Assembly (NCBI RefSeq): GCF_007744075.1
Contig: NZ_CP036266.1
Coordinates: 4,325,748-4,389,747 of the forward strand
Reading direction: 5' to 3'
Length of the DNA: 64,000 bases
From: Gimesia chilikensis
GTDB taxonomy: Bacteria > Planctomycetota > Planctomycetia > Planctomycetales > Planctomycetaceae
This document shows positions 45,683-54,392 of this stretch, piece after piece; position 1 is the stretch's first letter; each line of letters begins with the position of its first letter. The notes beneath the pieces are model-generated. The model searched no databases. It was not told where the DNA came from and saw only the letters and a program-made list of their open reading frames with translations. The position numbers were made by a program, and so were the translations under genes.

Positions 45683-47020
45683 CTAGATCGAAGCGATTTC
45701 GAAGCCGGTGCGGTAGTCCCGTGTCAGGTATTTGTTGGCAGCCGAGTTGTTGGTGATTTTGAGGGCTTTGCCATCGAATTCGAGGGTTTCGCCCGGGAAG
45801 TATGCGGCTACGTTGCCTAACTGCACGGCTTCGGTCAGATGGCCGCCGTATTCAAACCCGTCGCTGGGCTGTTTTCCGGACAGGCAGCCATCGACCCAGC
45901 CGTGATAATGATCGAGACCTTCTACCGGCTCGATAGTCATACCTTCGATGTTGACGAACGGCATGCCGACGTGGGGCAGAATCAAGTTGCCTTTTTCACC
46001 GACAAAGATCGAACCGCCGCCTGGCAGCGACTGGCCGGGTAACAGTTTGGCGATTCCATTCGCAGGACGCCGACCACCATCGTACCAGTTAATAGGCAGA
46101 CTGCGACCAGCGGTATACTGCGTACCGGGGATGATGTATTTGATGGTTTCCTGGGCGGGCCAGACTTCATCATTCATGCCGGTGTGTTCCGAGTGGACGC
46201 TGATCGGGTCACCTGTAATTTTGAGGGCCGTGTAGACCGGATCGAGCAAGTGACAACCGAAATCGCCGATGGCTCCGGAACCGAAGTCCTGCCAGTCTCT
46301 CCAGGTGAAGGGATGGTAGACCCGGTTTCCGCCATAGGGACGCATCGGGGCGACGCTGACCCAGAGGTTCCAGTCGAGTGTTTTGGGGACGGCTTCATTT
46401 GTCTTAGGCGGTTCGAGCAGACCACTGCGTCCGTGTCCGGTGGTGCCGACCCAGGAATGCACGGCTGATACTTTACCGATGACGCCATCCTGAATCGCTT
46501 TCACTCCGGTGCGATAAGCGGAGTGCGAATGGATCTGGTTCCCCATCCGTGTGATGACGCCTGATTTTTTGGCCTGCAGTCGCATCTGGCGGGCTTCCCA
46601 CACTGTACGTGTCAGCGGTTTCTGGCAATAAACGTGCTTTCCGCGTTGCATGGCGTCCATGCTGATGATGGCGTGGGTATGGTCGGGAGTAGAAACCGAG
46701 ACGGCATCGATTTTATCACCCAGCTCATCCAGCATTGCTTTGTAATCCTGGTAGATGGGAGCCTCAGGTGCCAACGGTTTGACTTTTTCTGTTCGCGCCA
46801 AATCGACATCGCAGAAGGCGACGCATTTCACTTTATCGTGGCTGGCGATGAGCTTGATATCAGAATACCCTTTGCCATCGGTGCCGATGCCCGCAAACTG
46901 CAATTGCGAGTTCAAATTCTGTCCGCGGACAAATGCCGGTGCGGCGAAAGTGGATGCGGCTGCAGCAGCAACGGTTGTTTTCAAAAAATCGCGACGGGTC
47001 GTCTCTTTGGAGGAGGTCAT
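45683..47020 (-). CDS. Tat-exported Gfo/Idh/MocA family oxidoreductase
   Basis: 445 residues. The N-terminus is a twin-arginine signal (TTRRDFLKTTVAAAAASTFAAP). The NAD(P)-binding half has LQFAGIGTDGKGYSD and VKCVAFCDVDLART. The family Lys-Pro block CQKPLTRTVWEARQM carries the catalytic-dyad Lys. The C-terminal half has GAIGDFGCHLLDPVYTALK, typical of the bacterial oxidoreductase domain. Such exported members are abundant in planctomycetes and act on sugars or inositols; the substrate is unknown. AGGAAG precedes the ATG, and a strong promoter lies about 80 bases upstream. Confidence 0.9.
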   Translation of the reverse strand: MTSSKETTRRDFLKTTVAAAAASTFAAPAFVRGQNLNSQLQFAGIGTDGKGYSDIKLIASHDKVKCVAFCDVDLARTEKVKPLAPEAPIYQDYKAMLDELGDKIDAVSVSTPDHTHAIISMDAMQRGKHVYCQKPLTRTVWEARQMRLQAKKSGVITRMGNQIHSHSAYRTGVKAIQDGVIGKVSAVHSWVGTTGHGRSGLLEPPKTNEAVPKTLDWNLWVSVAPMRPYGGNRVYHPFTWRDWQDFGSGAIGDFGCHLLDPVYTALKITGDPISVHSEHTGMNDEVWPAQETIKYIIPGTQYTAGRSLPINWYDGGRRPANGIAKLLPGQSLPGGGSIFVGEKGNLILPHVGMPFVNIEGMTIEPVEGLDHYHGWVDGCLSGKQPSDGFEYGGHLTEAVQLGNVAAYFPGETLEFDGKALKITNNSAANKYLTRDYRTGFEIASI

Positions 47021-47098
47021 GATTGCGGGCTTCCTGTTGATTCAAGTCGTGGGATGTATTGGGGGTCAGAATCAGATTCTGATTAGTGTAGAATAATG

Positions 47099-47129
47099 AT
47101 TATAGCATAAACTGCTTGTGATACGTCAA
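47099..47129 (-). promoter_or_regulatory. Candidate promoter of the Gfo/Idh/MocA operon
   Basis: On the minus strand, TTGACG (47129-47124) is followed after 19 bases by a perfect TATAAT (47104-47099), about 80 bases before the start codon. It sits in the 324-base gap between the M48 gene stop and this operon. The rest of that gap shows no gene or clear repeat. Confidence 0.55.
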
Positions 47130-47344
47130 TTGAGTCTGCATCATGAAGTGTGAGCAAATTTGGATTTCGTTCTGGATCATTTTAGATCAGTAAGTTGCGT
47201 CCACCATGCGATTGATTCACTTTGATGATGAGCGTGAAATCAATGGACTGTCAGAACCATTTTGAATCGCAGTTGAGTTGAGCCGATTCCTGGGGAGTCT
47301 CAAGCCCGGGTGCGCGGTTAGCAGTACTCGATTAGAGCATTGAA

Positions 47345-50300
47345 TCAATTGAGTTCATCAGCGCTGGTGACTGCTTGCCGATTGAGAGATTCCTCTCGGC
47401 CGGTGAGTGTCTGGATACGGGACAGCTCTTCACTCCAATCTGATTTCGAATCATCGGTCAGCAGGGGAAGCAATTTTTTGATGGTTCTCTCAGCCGCTGG
47501 ATAATTTCTGACACTGATCAAGGCGGTCGCCAGGACGGAAAGCGATTCTTCCTGCATGACGGGAGACGCGTTGGCAATTCGTGCGTGCTGCAATGCCTGT
47601 TTGGCCAAAGCGGGTTCTGATTCATCGGCTGTATCGAGCAGTAAACGCGCCAGTTCGCGGTGGGCATCCGGATAAGATGCATTTTTAGCGATGGATTGTT
47701 CGAGATCTGTTCTGGCGGAGTCCAGCTCATTCAATTTGAGAGAGGCCATGGCCCGATCAAATAAGGCGTCGGGAGAATCGGGAAACAGTTCGAGTGCCTG
47801 GGTGAAGTCCTGAATCGCTTCCGCATATTGATTTAACTCTGCCCGCACACGGCCGCGTGTCATCCAGGCACAAAACACGGTTTCATCCTGCTTGATGGCT
47901 TCTGTAAAGGCCTGTTCCGCTGCTGCATATTCTTCAGCGTTTTGATAACACTCGCCTAATAAGAAGTACGTTCCAAAACTGACCGAGTCGGGGAATTGTT
48001 CCATCGCGACTTTCAAGACCTGCGCTGCCTTGTGATAGTCTTTCATCGCTTTATAGACGACTGCTTTGCCGTAAAAGGCGGACTCTTTTTCGGGGGCACA
48101 TTCGATTGCGGTTTTGTAATCATTCAGTGCCGCCTGGTGGGCTCCACAAATCAGATGCAGATGAGCGCGTTCCTCATACAGTTCAGCGGCTTTGGAATTC
48201 CTCGCACACTGGCCGTTCAGATAGGCGATGTTCATTTTATTCAGCCCATCAGAATAAGAGGCCTCCTCATTCAGCAACGTAAGCAGCCCCGTTGACAATT
48301 CATCGTAGATTTTGCTTTTGTTTTTAAAGAGCTGCCAGACCATGCCCTGCCTGGAATCAGCATTTCCCTGTTCCATTTTTCTAGTATAAGTAAACCGGTC
48401 AATGTCGCTGGGATGGGTGTCTGATTCGTCAGTGGGTCGGTTGATGATTTGAACCAGCATATACTCGATCTGATCCAGGGCCTTTAAAGACGGGCGTGCA
48501 TTCACCGGCCCGAAACATTTCGATGCCTGTTGTGCCTGAAGTACTTCGGAGACACCGCGATTCATCCAGTAGTCATATTCGACTGAGCGACGGACGACAT
48601 GGCGTAAACCTTTTTCAAATGAGGCGGCTCCATAGGCTTTGACGGCCACCCGATCGGCCAGTATCTCCTGCAGTCTGCTGGCACCGAAGGTGATTCGGGA
48701 AAAGACGCGGTAGTAAAATCTCAAAAATTGAAAGGCGATGTGCCACCAGCGAATCTGGCGTCGACTGGCCACGGATTGAGCAAAGCGTTGCATCGCAATA
48801 TCAACGCGCATCGCTGTTGCGCCGCCTGCTGTATCCCGGTTGAGGAAGTGCCCATATTCATGAGCCAGAATGCAGGAAAAGGCATCGACTGAGAGACCGT
48901 CGAGAACGCCCACTCCTAAATAGAGAATCCGGGTGCCCTTGTCTCTGAATCGTTTCAGGACATTCCCCTGCTCTGAAACTGCGATGGTCGTTGACTGCAG
49001 GAGACGAATCTGATCGACGGGCCGGGTGCCAACTTTCTCGGCGACTTCTTCGACCAGCGCCCAGAGACCGGGCTGCTCTTCTTTCGAAATGATTTTGCCC
49101 GGGATTTCCCGATTGATGCCGACAAAGCAGGTCCAGATCCCGCTGCAGGCAGTCCAGATCGATCCCAGACTCAGGATAAAGACGAGGGCCACCAGCCACA
49201 GGTTCAAGTAAGGGACATTGAGCAGGGCATAACCCAGGGTGAGAGGGACGGCGAGGGAAACGACGACCAGCAGTGGTAAGGAAATATAGTAATAGACGCT
49301 GGCGATTTGCACTAACAGCCGATAGGCGGAACGTAAACTTTGATGCCCTTCCAGCGCCTGGATTATGTTTTCCTTTTGCAGAATGCGTACGATTCTGGAT
49401 GACATGAATTTGCCTGCTACGTACAAGAAGGCTAAACCAACGAGCCAGGCGAGGACCACGTATAATGTGAACCAGGCGTATTCCCAGATCCAGCGTTGCT
49501 GATCAATTGCCATTTTCAGCCACTTCGCAATGCTCGCTTCAGGAACTCCCATTTCTTTGGCTTTCAGGAACTGCTGCTCAGCGGCTTTCCAGTTTTCATC
49601 CTTGAGGTCAGCAATTCCCTGAAAATAGTAAGTGTGTTTATCGTTGGGAAACTTCTGTCCCATCGAGGAGACCACACTGCGAAATTCGGTATTGTTCTTG
49701 TCTTCTAACGAAAATTTGGCAAGCGCAATCCAGGGAGTCGGATTATTCACGTTTTTCAACGTTTCAGCGCGTGCCAGATTCTGGGCACGTCTCCGGTAGG
49801 GTTGCAGCACACTGAAGGGCGCATTCCCCTGCTCTAACGTGGAAACGGCAGACATCAAATTTGACAGCGAGGGGTTCTGCTGTAATTGGGAATCTATAAT
49901 GGCCTGCGCCTGACTGGTATTTCCTTTCTGGAGCAGTTGTTGTGCATTCTGCCATTGGCCTGTCGGGGCGGGAGAGATCCCCGCATAGACGCGCGTGGCG
50001 GGAGTCTTGCCAAATTCGACTCTGGGAGGAGCAGGATTCGTATTTCGAAAGAGCGGGTTTTTATAATGCGAAATTTGATTTGCAGAGCGATTCGTTGAAA
50101 CGGCGGGGTTTTGCCCAGAGTAGTTGGGCCGCCCCATGTTCGGATTTGCTGGATTTCCCGGGCGCGTCACGGTCCTGGAATTATAGCCTGAACGATTGCC
50201 TCCCGGATTGGGAGTGCCCGGTCGATTGACCCGCGGACTGGGAGTGCCGGGACGATTACCGTAACTCGGTCTGGGAGAAGAGGGGCGATAACTTCTGCCT

Positions 50301-50455
50301 CCCGGACTCGGTGCAGAAGGTCGCGAGAACCCGCCCCCGGAAGGGCCTGACGGAGCAGATGGAGCAGACGGGCCAAACTGAGCATGGCCCACATTATTCA
50401 GTCCCAGCAAGAGAGCTGTTGCTAGCGGGATGATGATCTTGAACGAATGAACCAC
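47345..50455 (-). CDS. Membrane M48-type metalloprotease with long TPR tail
   Basis: 1036 residues from a GTG start with GGGAGA six bases upstream. After a signal-like segment, residues about 28-120 are Pro/Gly/Ser/Arg-rich low complexity. A short TPR region covers about 170-310. Membrane helices lie at about 326-350, 385-410 and 415-440. The M48 peptidase domain contains ILAHEYGHFLNRD with HExxH near residues 530-534 and SRLQEILADRVAVKAYG as the third-ligand Glu region. Residues about 730-1000 are TPR repeats (AYNDYKTAIECAPEKESAFYGKAV-like units). M48 enzymes degrade misfolded or envelope proteins; the fused scaffold is unusual. Confidence 0.85.
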   Translation of the reverse strand: MVHSFKIIIPLATALLLGLNNVGHAQFGPSAPSAPSGPSGGGFSRPSAPSPGGRSYRPSSPRPSYGNRPGTPSPRVNRPGTPNPGGNRSGYNSRTVTRPGNPANPNMGRPNYSGQNPAVSTNRSANQISHYKNPLFRNTNPAPPRVEFGKTPATRVYAGISPAPTGQWQNAQQLLQKGNTSQAQAIIDSQLQQNPSLSNLMSAVSTLEQGNAPFSVLQPYRRRAQNLARAETLKNVNNPTPWIALAKFSLEDKNNTEFRSVVSSMGQKFPNDKHTYYFQGIADLKDENWKAAEQQFLKAKEMGVPEASIAKWLKMAIDQQRWIWEYAWFTLYVVLAWLVGLAFLYVAGKFMSSRIVRILQKENIIQALEGHQSLRSAYRLLVQIASVYYYISLPLLVVVSLAVPLTLGYALLNVPYLNLWLVALVFILSLGSIWTACSGIWTCFVGINREIPGKIISKEEQPGLWALVEEVAEKVGTRPVDQIRLLQSTTIAVSEQGNVLKRFRDKGTRILYLGVGVLDGLSVDAFSCILAHEYGHFLNRDTAGGATAMRVDIAMQRFAQSVASRRQIRWWHIAFQFLRFYYRVFSRITFGASRLQEILADRVAVKAYGAASFEKGLRHVVRRSVEYDYWMNRGVSEVLQAQQASKCFGPVNARPSLKALDQIEYMLVQIINRPTDESDTHPSDIDRFTYTRKMEQGNADSRQGMVWQLFKNKSKIYDELSTGLLTLLNEEASYSDGLNKMNIAYLNGQCARNSKAAELYEERAHLHLICGAHQAALNDYKTAIECAPEKESAFYGKAVVYKAMKDYHKAAQVLKVAMEQFPDSVSFGTYFLLGECYQNAEEYAAAEQAFTEAIKQDETVFCAWMTRGRVRAELNQYAEAIQDFTQALELFPDSPDALFDRAMASLKLNELDSARTDLEQSIAKNASYPDAHRELARLLLDTADESEPALAKQALQHARIANASPVMQEESLSVLATALISVRNYPAAERTIKKLLPLLTDDSKSDWSEELSRIQTLTGREESLNRQAVTSADELN

Positions 50456-50697
50456 GCTGTTTCTCCCAACCAGTAAGATAGCAGTAATGAATCAATGTCC
50501 CCTTATACTACTGGCGAAATATATACACGTCTACACGATGTCGTGTATTTGATTCGATTTTTTGAAACTGGAAAAATGGCCTGCTCTGTTAATCTGATAA
50601 TGTGAATCAGGGTCGGGCACTGATATGATCGAAGCAGGCGATCCTGATTTCCAAGGGACGTCTCTTCACCACACAGCCACCAGACAGAAAAGAGTTA

Positions 50698-52137
50698 ATG
50701 ATGGGGAATCGACGTGTTTTTTCAGCAGTCATCGGAGCCGTTTTTTGCCTGTTCGTGTCAGGAGTCTCCCTGGCGGCGAAGGCGGATAGTTCCGAAAAAC
50801 CGAACATCATTCTGGTGATGGCTGATGATCAGGGCTGGGGCGATACCGGCTATAATGGCCACCCGTTTGTCAAGACGCCTGAACTCGATGCCATGGCGAA
50901 AGAGGGATTCGTGTTTGACCGCTTCTATGCTGGCGCGCCGGTCTGTTCACCGACCCGGGCCAGCGTGATGACCGGGCGGAATCCGAATCGGGCCAAAGTC
51001 ACCAACCATGGTCGCTACATGCGTCCGCACGAGCAGACCATTGCCGAAACGTTGAAAGCGGCTGGATACGTCACCGGTATTTTCGGCAAAGTGCACCTGG
51101 GTTCGGGACAGCCCGACTCGCCCTGCAATCCGAGTGGCATGGGATTCGATGAATGGGTGATTGGTCTTAACTTTTTCGACAACGATCCCTACCTGAGCCG
51201 GATGGGAAAGATTGAACATCGCAAGGGGAAGGGTTCGGTCATCCTGATGGATGATACGCTCGAATTCCTCAAAAAACACAAGGATGGTAAACAGCCGATC
51301 TTCACGGTCGTCTGGTTCCCTTCTCCGCACTCCCCTCACGCGGAAGTGCCGGATGGCCCCAGCCTTTACAAAGGCAAACCGCAGGCGGGGTACTACCGCG
51401 AGATTACGCTGCTGGATCAGCAGGTCGGCCGTCTGCGACGCGCGCTGCGGGAGATGGACATGGCGGAGAATACCATCGTCTGGTACTGCAGCGATAACGG
51501 CGGGCTGAACAAAGCGACTTCCGGGGGCCGTGAGAAAAAGGGGAGCATCTACGAAGGGGGACTGCGGGTACCGGGGATCATCGAGTGGCCCGCTAAGAAA
51601 CTCAAGGGGCGGACTGCGGTCCCTGTGGCGACCTTTGATATCTACCCAACCCTGCTGGCGATGGCCGGCGTAGAGTTGTATGCCCCACATCCGCTGGATG
51701 GTATGGATGTGAGCGGCATCATTGCGGGTTCGGTGACCGAACGGAAGAAGCCGATGGGGTTCTGGCACCATTTACAGGGCGGGCAAGGGACGCGGAGCGA
51801 CCAGATTCAGAAAGCGATCATGGAGAAGCAGCAGGCCGGTGCCCCCTTACCCCATGATCCGGTCCGCATGCGGAAAGACGTGGACGAATTCCCCCAGTTT
51901 CCCGAAGAGACCACGACCGGGCACGCTGCCTGGACGGACTGGCCCTGGAAACTGCATCGGATCAAAGGGACGAGATTCGAACTCTACAATCTGAGCGATG
52001 ACCCAATGGAGCAGACCGATCTTTCCAAAGATCCAGAACAGGCCGAACGGGTGAAGCAGATGAAACAGGAGCTGAATGCCTGGATGCGGTCTGTGATTCG
52101 CAGCATTAATGGGAAGGATTATCAGGAACAGGATTAA
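50698..52137 (+). CDS. Exported sulfatase
   Basis: 479 residues with a signal peptide at about 1-29. The core has PNIILVMADDQGWGDTGYNG, the formylglycine site Cys83 in PVCSPTRASVMTGRNP, IVWYCSDNGGLN and KKGSIYEGGLRVPGI. It is shorter than the sulfatase at 39118, lacking its beta-rich C-terminal extension, and belongs to the N-acetylglucosamine-6-sulfatase/arylsulfatase A-like group in overall pattern. It probably hydrolyses sulfate esters of polysaccharides in the periplasm. A small LSIGPVV-family gene follows 52 bases downstream. Confidence 0.93.
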   Translation: MMGNRRVFSAVIGAVFCLFVSGVSLAAKADSSEKPNIILVMADDQGWGDTGYNGHPFVKTPELDAMAKEGFVFDRFYAGAPVCSPTRASVMTGRNPNRAKVTNHGRYMRPHEQTIAETLKAAGYVTGIFGKVHLGSGQPDSPCNPSGMGFDEWVIGLNFFDNDPYLSRMGKIEHRKGKGSVILMDDTLEFLKKHKDGKQPIFTVVWFPSPHSPHAEVPDGPSLYKGKPQAGYYREITLLDQQVGRLRRALREMDMAENTIVWYCSDNGGLNKATSGGREKKGSIYEGGLRVPGIIEWPAKKLKGRTAVPVATFDIYPTLLAMAGVELYAPHPLDGMDVSGIIAGSVTERKKPMGFWHHLQGGQGTRSDQIQKAIMEKQQAGAPLPHDPVRMRKDVDEFPQFPEETTTGHAAWTDWPWKLHRIKGTRFELYNLSDDPMEQTDLSKDPEQAERVKQMKQELNAWMRSVIRSINGKDYQEQD

Positions 52138-52189
52138 ACAGGGGAAAGACCTGATTTCAGACTAACAGGGATCTGAGGAGGAAGATCGT

Positions 52190-52438
52190 ATGTCGCAAAA
52201 TAAAGAATCAAGAATAATTCGTGTTTTGTGTTATACTGTTCCAACTTTGTTGATGGCTTATATATTAAGTATTGGGCCTGTGGTGGTGTTAGTAGAAGAT
52301 TCAGCAGGGAATCTCCCACCGCAATATCATGCACCACTAAGATCTTTCTATGCTCCTGTAGTCTGGGTGATTGAACGGAATCAATATTGCAAAAAACTCT
52401 ATGCAGAGTATCACAGGATGTGCAGTCCCCATTATTAA
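52190..52438 (+). CDS. Small membrane protein, LSIGPVV family member 3
   Basis: 82 residues with an excellent ribosome site (GGAGGAAGATCGT before ATG). The sequence follows members 1 and 2: MSQNKESRIIRVL, then AYILSIGPVVVLVEDSAGN and LRSFYAPVVWVIERNQ. It is more AT-rich than the upstream sulfatase gene. It lies 52 bases after that gene on the same strand, so it may be co-transcribed with it. Function is unknown. Confidence 0.75.
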   Translation: MSQNKESRIIRVLCYTVPTLLMAYILSIGPVVVLVEDSAGNLPPQYHAPLRSFYAPVVWVIERNQYCKKLYAEYHRMCSPHY

Positions 52439-52485
52439 AGTCCCTACGCATTTCGTATTGTAAATCTACGGTGGGTCCTTTTTGC

Positions 52486-54060
52486 TCAGAGCGGTTTATA
52501 AATCATGCGTGCGCCGTAGAGGTACCAGCGTCTGGTGTCTGTCTGCCAGCCGCGGAGGGTGAATAAACCGCAGCGCCAGTAGTGATCGAATCCGCCACCG
52601 TGCACGTAGCAGGTGGCGCTCTTACTCAGGTAGTAGTAGTCGCCGAAATTGTGGTGCCGCAGTGTGTCGCTGCCGAGACGCGAAGTTTTCTGTGCATGCG
52701 GCACTGAGTCCACTCCCTGATTGACATAATCCTGGGGGAGTGCCAGCAGTGGATGCGCCGGATCGAAGGTCAGATTCTTCATATAATTCCGTTCGCGATC
52801 ACCGCCGACGGTGCCGTTATCGGTCTGAATCTCCTGCGTGATACCGGTCGGTCGATACGTGCCGCTGGTCACGTCGCTGGCGTAATCACGCAGGTTGTCG
52901 CAGACGTACGCCTGACCGTTTTTGAAGTTCAGCCCATCGATATAATGCCAGACATTGCCCCACAGATTCTCCATGTAACGGTATCGCACGGCACAGCGGT
53001 AACTGGCGTCCGCTCCGCCGCCGTTAGGTGGGGTGTGGCCCGACGGGGTCTGCAGGCTGTCGGCCCAGCCGGTTTTCTGGGCGGCGCCGCCGAGCATCAT
53101 GTCCATGGTCGTGTCGAGCGATGGTCCATCGAAGTAGATGGATGTCATGCCCTTGCGGGGCATATCCGACTCCACTCGCATAATCGTCCGTTCGTTCGCC
53201 AGCACGGAATGCTGATCATTCCAGTCCACCATTTGGATTGCCGACCCGACGAACAGTTTCTGAGACAGGTACGAACTCCAGTCGCTGACGACGAACCGGT
53301 TGGTGTTTTTCTCTGCCAGCGCGCAGCGCAGCCGGGCACCACGTGAGGGCTGCAGGATCTTTCCCCAGCCGCCGCCCACCGCGGCCTGACTGTCGCGGGT
53401 GGCATATTCGACCAGGAACAGGTTATGCAGCAGATTCAACGTGCGGAGATCGAGAATTCCATACCCTGGCCCGTTGGCCCGCGCAAAGCTGCGATATTCG
53501 GGCCGTGTGCCATCCGCGGTAGGATAGACGCCCGAGATACTCAGCATTTTCCCATCGCGGACGTGGGCTTCATAGGCACTGACATAGATCGCCGGCAGCT
53601 CTCGCCCCTCTTCTACGAAGGCTGGATCAACGACAAAGCCGGGTAGTGGCTTATCACTGACAAAACGGTATTCATACCCGTCCTTCACATACCGCAGGGC
53701 ATAGTGCCGGGGGATTTCCACGAAGACATTCCCATTGCTGCCCGTCAGGGAGAAGTCGGATTCGCCGGCATAGGTCACCGTGGTGCCCCCCTGTTCCCGT
53801 TGCAGGACATTACAGAGCCGCATCTGGCTGAAGGGCGGAATCTGATCGAAGTCGGTCGGCTGGAGGCCCCTGGCTAATCCGATCCGTTCGCAGGGTGCGA
53901 GATAGTCTTTGACTTCGTCGTCGATGAGTTTCCACCGGACGCCGTATGCGGCGGGGATGGCAGGGCCGGCAGTGTCATCGGCCGGGCACCTTGATTGCTC
54001 GGTAGATATCACGAGCAGTATGAGAGAAAACAACAGGTGTAAGCAGTTTTGTCTAGTCAT
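52486..54060 (-). CDS. Exported phage-tail/C-type-lectin-like protein
   Basis: 524 residues with a signal peptide (about 1-26). The body follows the pattern of phage and prophage tail proteins: AYGVRWKL, FSQMRLCNVLQ, NVFVEIPRHYALRYVKDGYEYRFV, PLPGFVVDP, AIYVSAYEA, NLFLVEYATRDSQAAV, and YMENLWGNVWHYIDGLN. The WGNVWxxxDG block belongs to C-type-lectin/formylglycine-fold domains of variable tail proteins. Unusually it is exported and stands alone, with no phage genes around. It may be a surface ligand-binding protein derived from a phage module. It converges with the small LSIGPVV gene. Confidence 0.6.
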   Translation of the reverse strand: MTRQNCLHLLFSLILLVISTEQSRCPADDTAGPAIPAAYGVRWKLIDDEVKDYLAPCERIGLARGLQPTDFDQIPPFSQMRLCNVLQREQGGTTVTYAGESDFSLTGSNGNVFVEIPRHYALRYVKDGYEYRFVSDKPLPGFVVDPAFVEEGRELPAIYVSAYEAHVRDGKMLSISGVYPTADGTRPEYRSFARANGPGYGILDLRTLNLLHNLFLVEYATRDSQAAVGGGWGKILQPSRGARLRCALAEKNTNRFVVSDWSSYLSQKLFVGSAIQMVDWNDQHSVLANERTIMRVESDMPRKGMTSIYFDGPSLDTTMDMMLGGAAQKTGWADSLQTPSGHTPPNGGGADASYRCAVRYRYMENLWGNVWHYIDGLNFKNGQAYVCDNLRDYASDVTSGTYRPTGITQEIQTDNGTVGGDRERNYMKNLTFDPAHPLLALPQDYVNQGVDSVPHAQKTSRLGSDTLRHHNFGDYYYLSKSATCYVHGGGFDHYWRCGLFTLRGWQTDTRRWYLYGARMIYKPL

Positions 54061-54392
54061 CTAATATATCTGTTGGTTGGAGAGTATTCTGAGGCGTCGT
54101 TGATGGATTTCTGTCCGGTAATGTGCCGCCGGAGGTAATCGTGATTTATTCTAGGGATCACGTGATAATCAATCCAGTGTGCTGGTGGTACACGTTAGTG
54201 TTGAGAACCAGCGATTTCTGAGGTATATGATTTCTGTCGATTGCCTGCTCGCTGCTGGCTTCCCCGTTAAAATGTACCCCTTAATCATACTCACACAGTT
54301 AGGTAGTGCGACAGGTGGTGCACGGGGGCCAATGTTATGTTCTGTCCCCCTGGTGGAGCATTGACCGTTTTTTTGACTGAAAGAGTGGGTAG
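54061..54392. other. 332-base intergenic region
   Basis: No gene is supported. It lies upstream of the phage-tail-like gene and downstream of the kinase gene. It contains a weak GGGGG...CCCCC inverted repeat around 54326-54352 and a partial CCTGCTCGCTGC match to the REP-like elements near 54244, too short to count as a copy. Confidence 0.4.

Noticed and set aside
52486-54060. Diversity-generating retroelement variable protein
   Set aside because: The CLec-like sequence suggested it, but no reverse transcriptase, template repeat or accessory gene is in the window.
54240-54265. CCTGCTCGCTGC resembling the REP-like repeats
   Set aside because: Only about 12 bases match and the palindromic stem is missing.
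54179-54364. 61-codon open frame in the gap upstream of the phage-tail-like gene
   Set aside because: No ribosome site, random composition.
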